In this document: positions 22,560-23,057 of the stretch, piece by piece
Layout: the number at the start of each line of letters is the position of its first letter
Numbering within the stretch: the stretch's first letter is position 1
Assembly (NCBI GenBank): GCA_046582565.1
Contig: JAYGED010000059.1
Coordinates: 1-23,057 of the forward strand
Length of the DNA stretch: 23,057 nt
Reading direction: 5' to 3'
DNA from: JAYGED01 sp046582565
Lineage (GTDB): Bacteria > Pseudomonadota > Alphaproteobacteria > JAAXGF01
Notes under the pieces: generated by a model
Databases searched by the model: none
What the model was told of the DNA's origin: nothing
Seen by the model: the letters and a program-made list of their open reading frames with translations, nothing else
Translations under genes and position numbers: made by a program

Positions 22560-23057
22560 CTAAACGTCGCGGGTGACCCGGAGCACCTCCTCCAGAGTCG
22601 TAATCCCCGCCAGGGCCTTGCCCACGCCATCCTCAAACATGGTGCGCATACCCTCGCTCGCCGCCAGCCGGTGGATCTCATTTGATTCCGCGCGCCTGAG
22701 CACGAGCCGCCTGATCGGGTCGGTCATGACCAAAAATTCGAGGATGCCCGTACGCCCCGTATAGCCGGTGCCGTTGCATTCGTCACACCCCGCCGGCCGA
22801 TAAAGCGTGATCGGGGAGGCGCTGGTTAAGCGGCTGAGTTGCAATTGCTCGATCAGCTCAGGCAGCGCCTCCTCGGCGACGCGGCACTGCGGACACAGCG
22901 TCCTGACCAGCCGCTGCGCCAGCACACCGTTGAGTGTCGAGGTCATCAGATAATCTTCCACTCCCATATCGCGCAACCGTGAGATGGTTCCCGCGGCATC
23001 GTTGGTATGCAGGGTGGAAAGCACCACATGGCCGGTGAGCGCCGCCTGGATGGCAAT
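22560..23057 (-). CDS. gspE: type II secretion ATPase GspE, C-terminal part (gene runs off the window end)
   Basis: Only the last 165 or so residues are inside the window; the frame is open to the edge with IAIQAALTGHVVLSTLHTNDA, the His-box region of the secretion ATPase core. The zinc-binding tetracysteine motif follows (CPQC, then CDEC about 30 residues later). Next come GYTGRTGILEFLVMTDPIRRLV and the final SEGMRTMFEDGVGKALAGITTLEEVLRVTR, all highly typical of GspE. The Walker A and B boxes lie beyond the edge. It powers pseudopilus assembly and binds GspL. An internal ATG at 23027 is not the start. Confidence 0.95.
   Translation of the reverse strand: MAIQAALTGHVVLSTLHTNDAAGTISRLRDMGVEDYLMTSTLNGVLAQRLVRTLCPQCRVAEEALPELIEQLQLSRLTSASPITLYRPAGCDECNGTGYTGRTGILEFLVMTDPIRRLVLRRAESNEIHRLAASEGMRTMFEDGVGKALAGITTLEEVLRVTRDV

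Overview
The window reads as chromosomal DNA of a GC-rich, aerobic, metabolically versatile Gram-negative bacterium. The style of the genes (CoxMSL-type molybdenum hydroxylase, Box benzoyl-CoA pathway, complete-looking Gsp machinery, tight ATGA/GTGA overlaps) fits Proteobacteria, most likely an alphaproteobacterium. That placement is inferred from gene content, not from a marker gene. No rRNA, tRNA, CRISPR array, transposase or integrase was recognised.

Layout. (1) 1-3162, plus strand: a molybdenum hydroxylase operon. It contains the 3' end of an FAD subunit, a 2Fe-2S subunit, a molybdopterin subunit and a small MoaD/ThiS-like protein ending in Gly-Gly. (2) 3289-6240, minus strand: a TetR regulator and, downstream of it, a trimethylamine-dehydrogenase-like flavoprotein. 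The flavin cysteine and iron-sulfur ligands of the flavoprotein are kept, but two of three residues of the amine-binding aromatic bowl are changed. (3) 6300-8270, plus strand: a 3' gene remnant or small ORF, a short-chain dehydrogenase broken by one extra A in an A6 run, a 24-codon SDR-like stub, and a cytoplasmic NodB-fold (polysaccharide deacetylase family) hydrolase. (4) 8413-14209, plus strand: an aerobic benzoate module, bclA-boxC-boxB-boxR. It covers CoA activation, epoxidation and ring cleavage of benzoyl-CoA plus the XRE/shikimate-kinase-like regulator. The reductase gene boxA is not here. (5) 14339-23057: a type II secretion locus split into two convergent arms, gspL-M-C-D on plus and gspE-F-H-I-J-K on minus. 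The two arms overlap by 21 bp at their 3' ends. The major pseudopilin gene gspG is missing from its usual place between F and H.

How it fits together. Regions 1-4 look like a catabolic island. Oxidative attack by the molybdenum hydroxylase and flavin amine dehydrogenase, plus hydrolase and SDR steps, could feed an aromatic acid to BclA, after which BoxB and BoxC open the ring of the CoA ester. Linking regions 1-3 to region 4 as one pathway is a hypothesis from proximity. The box module itself is well supported by family recognition and by conserved diiron ligands. The secretion locus seems an unrelated neighbour.
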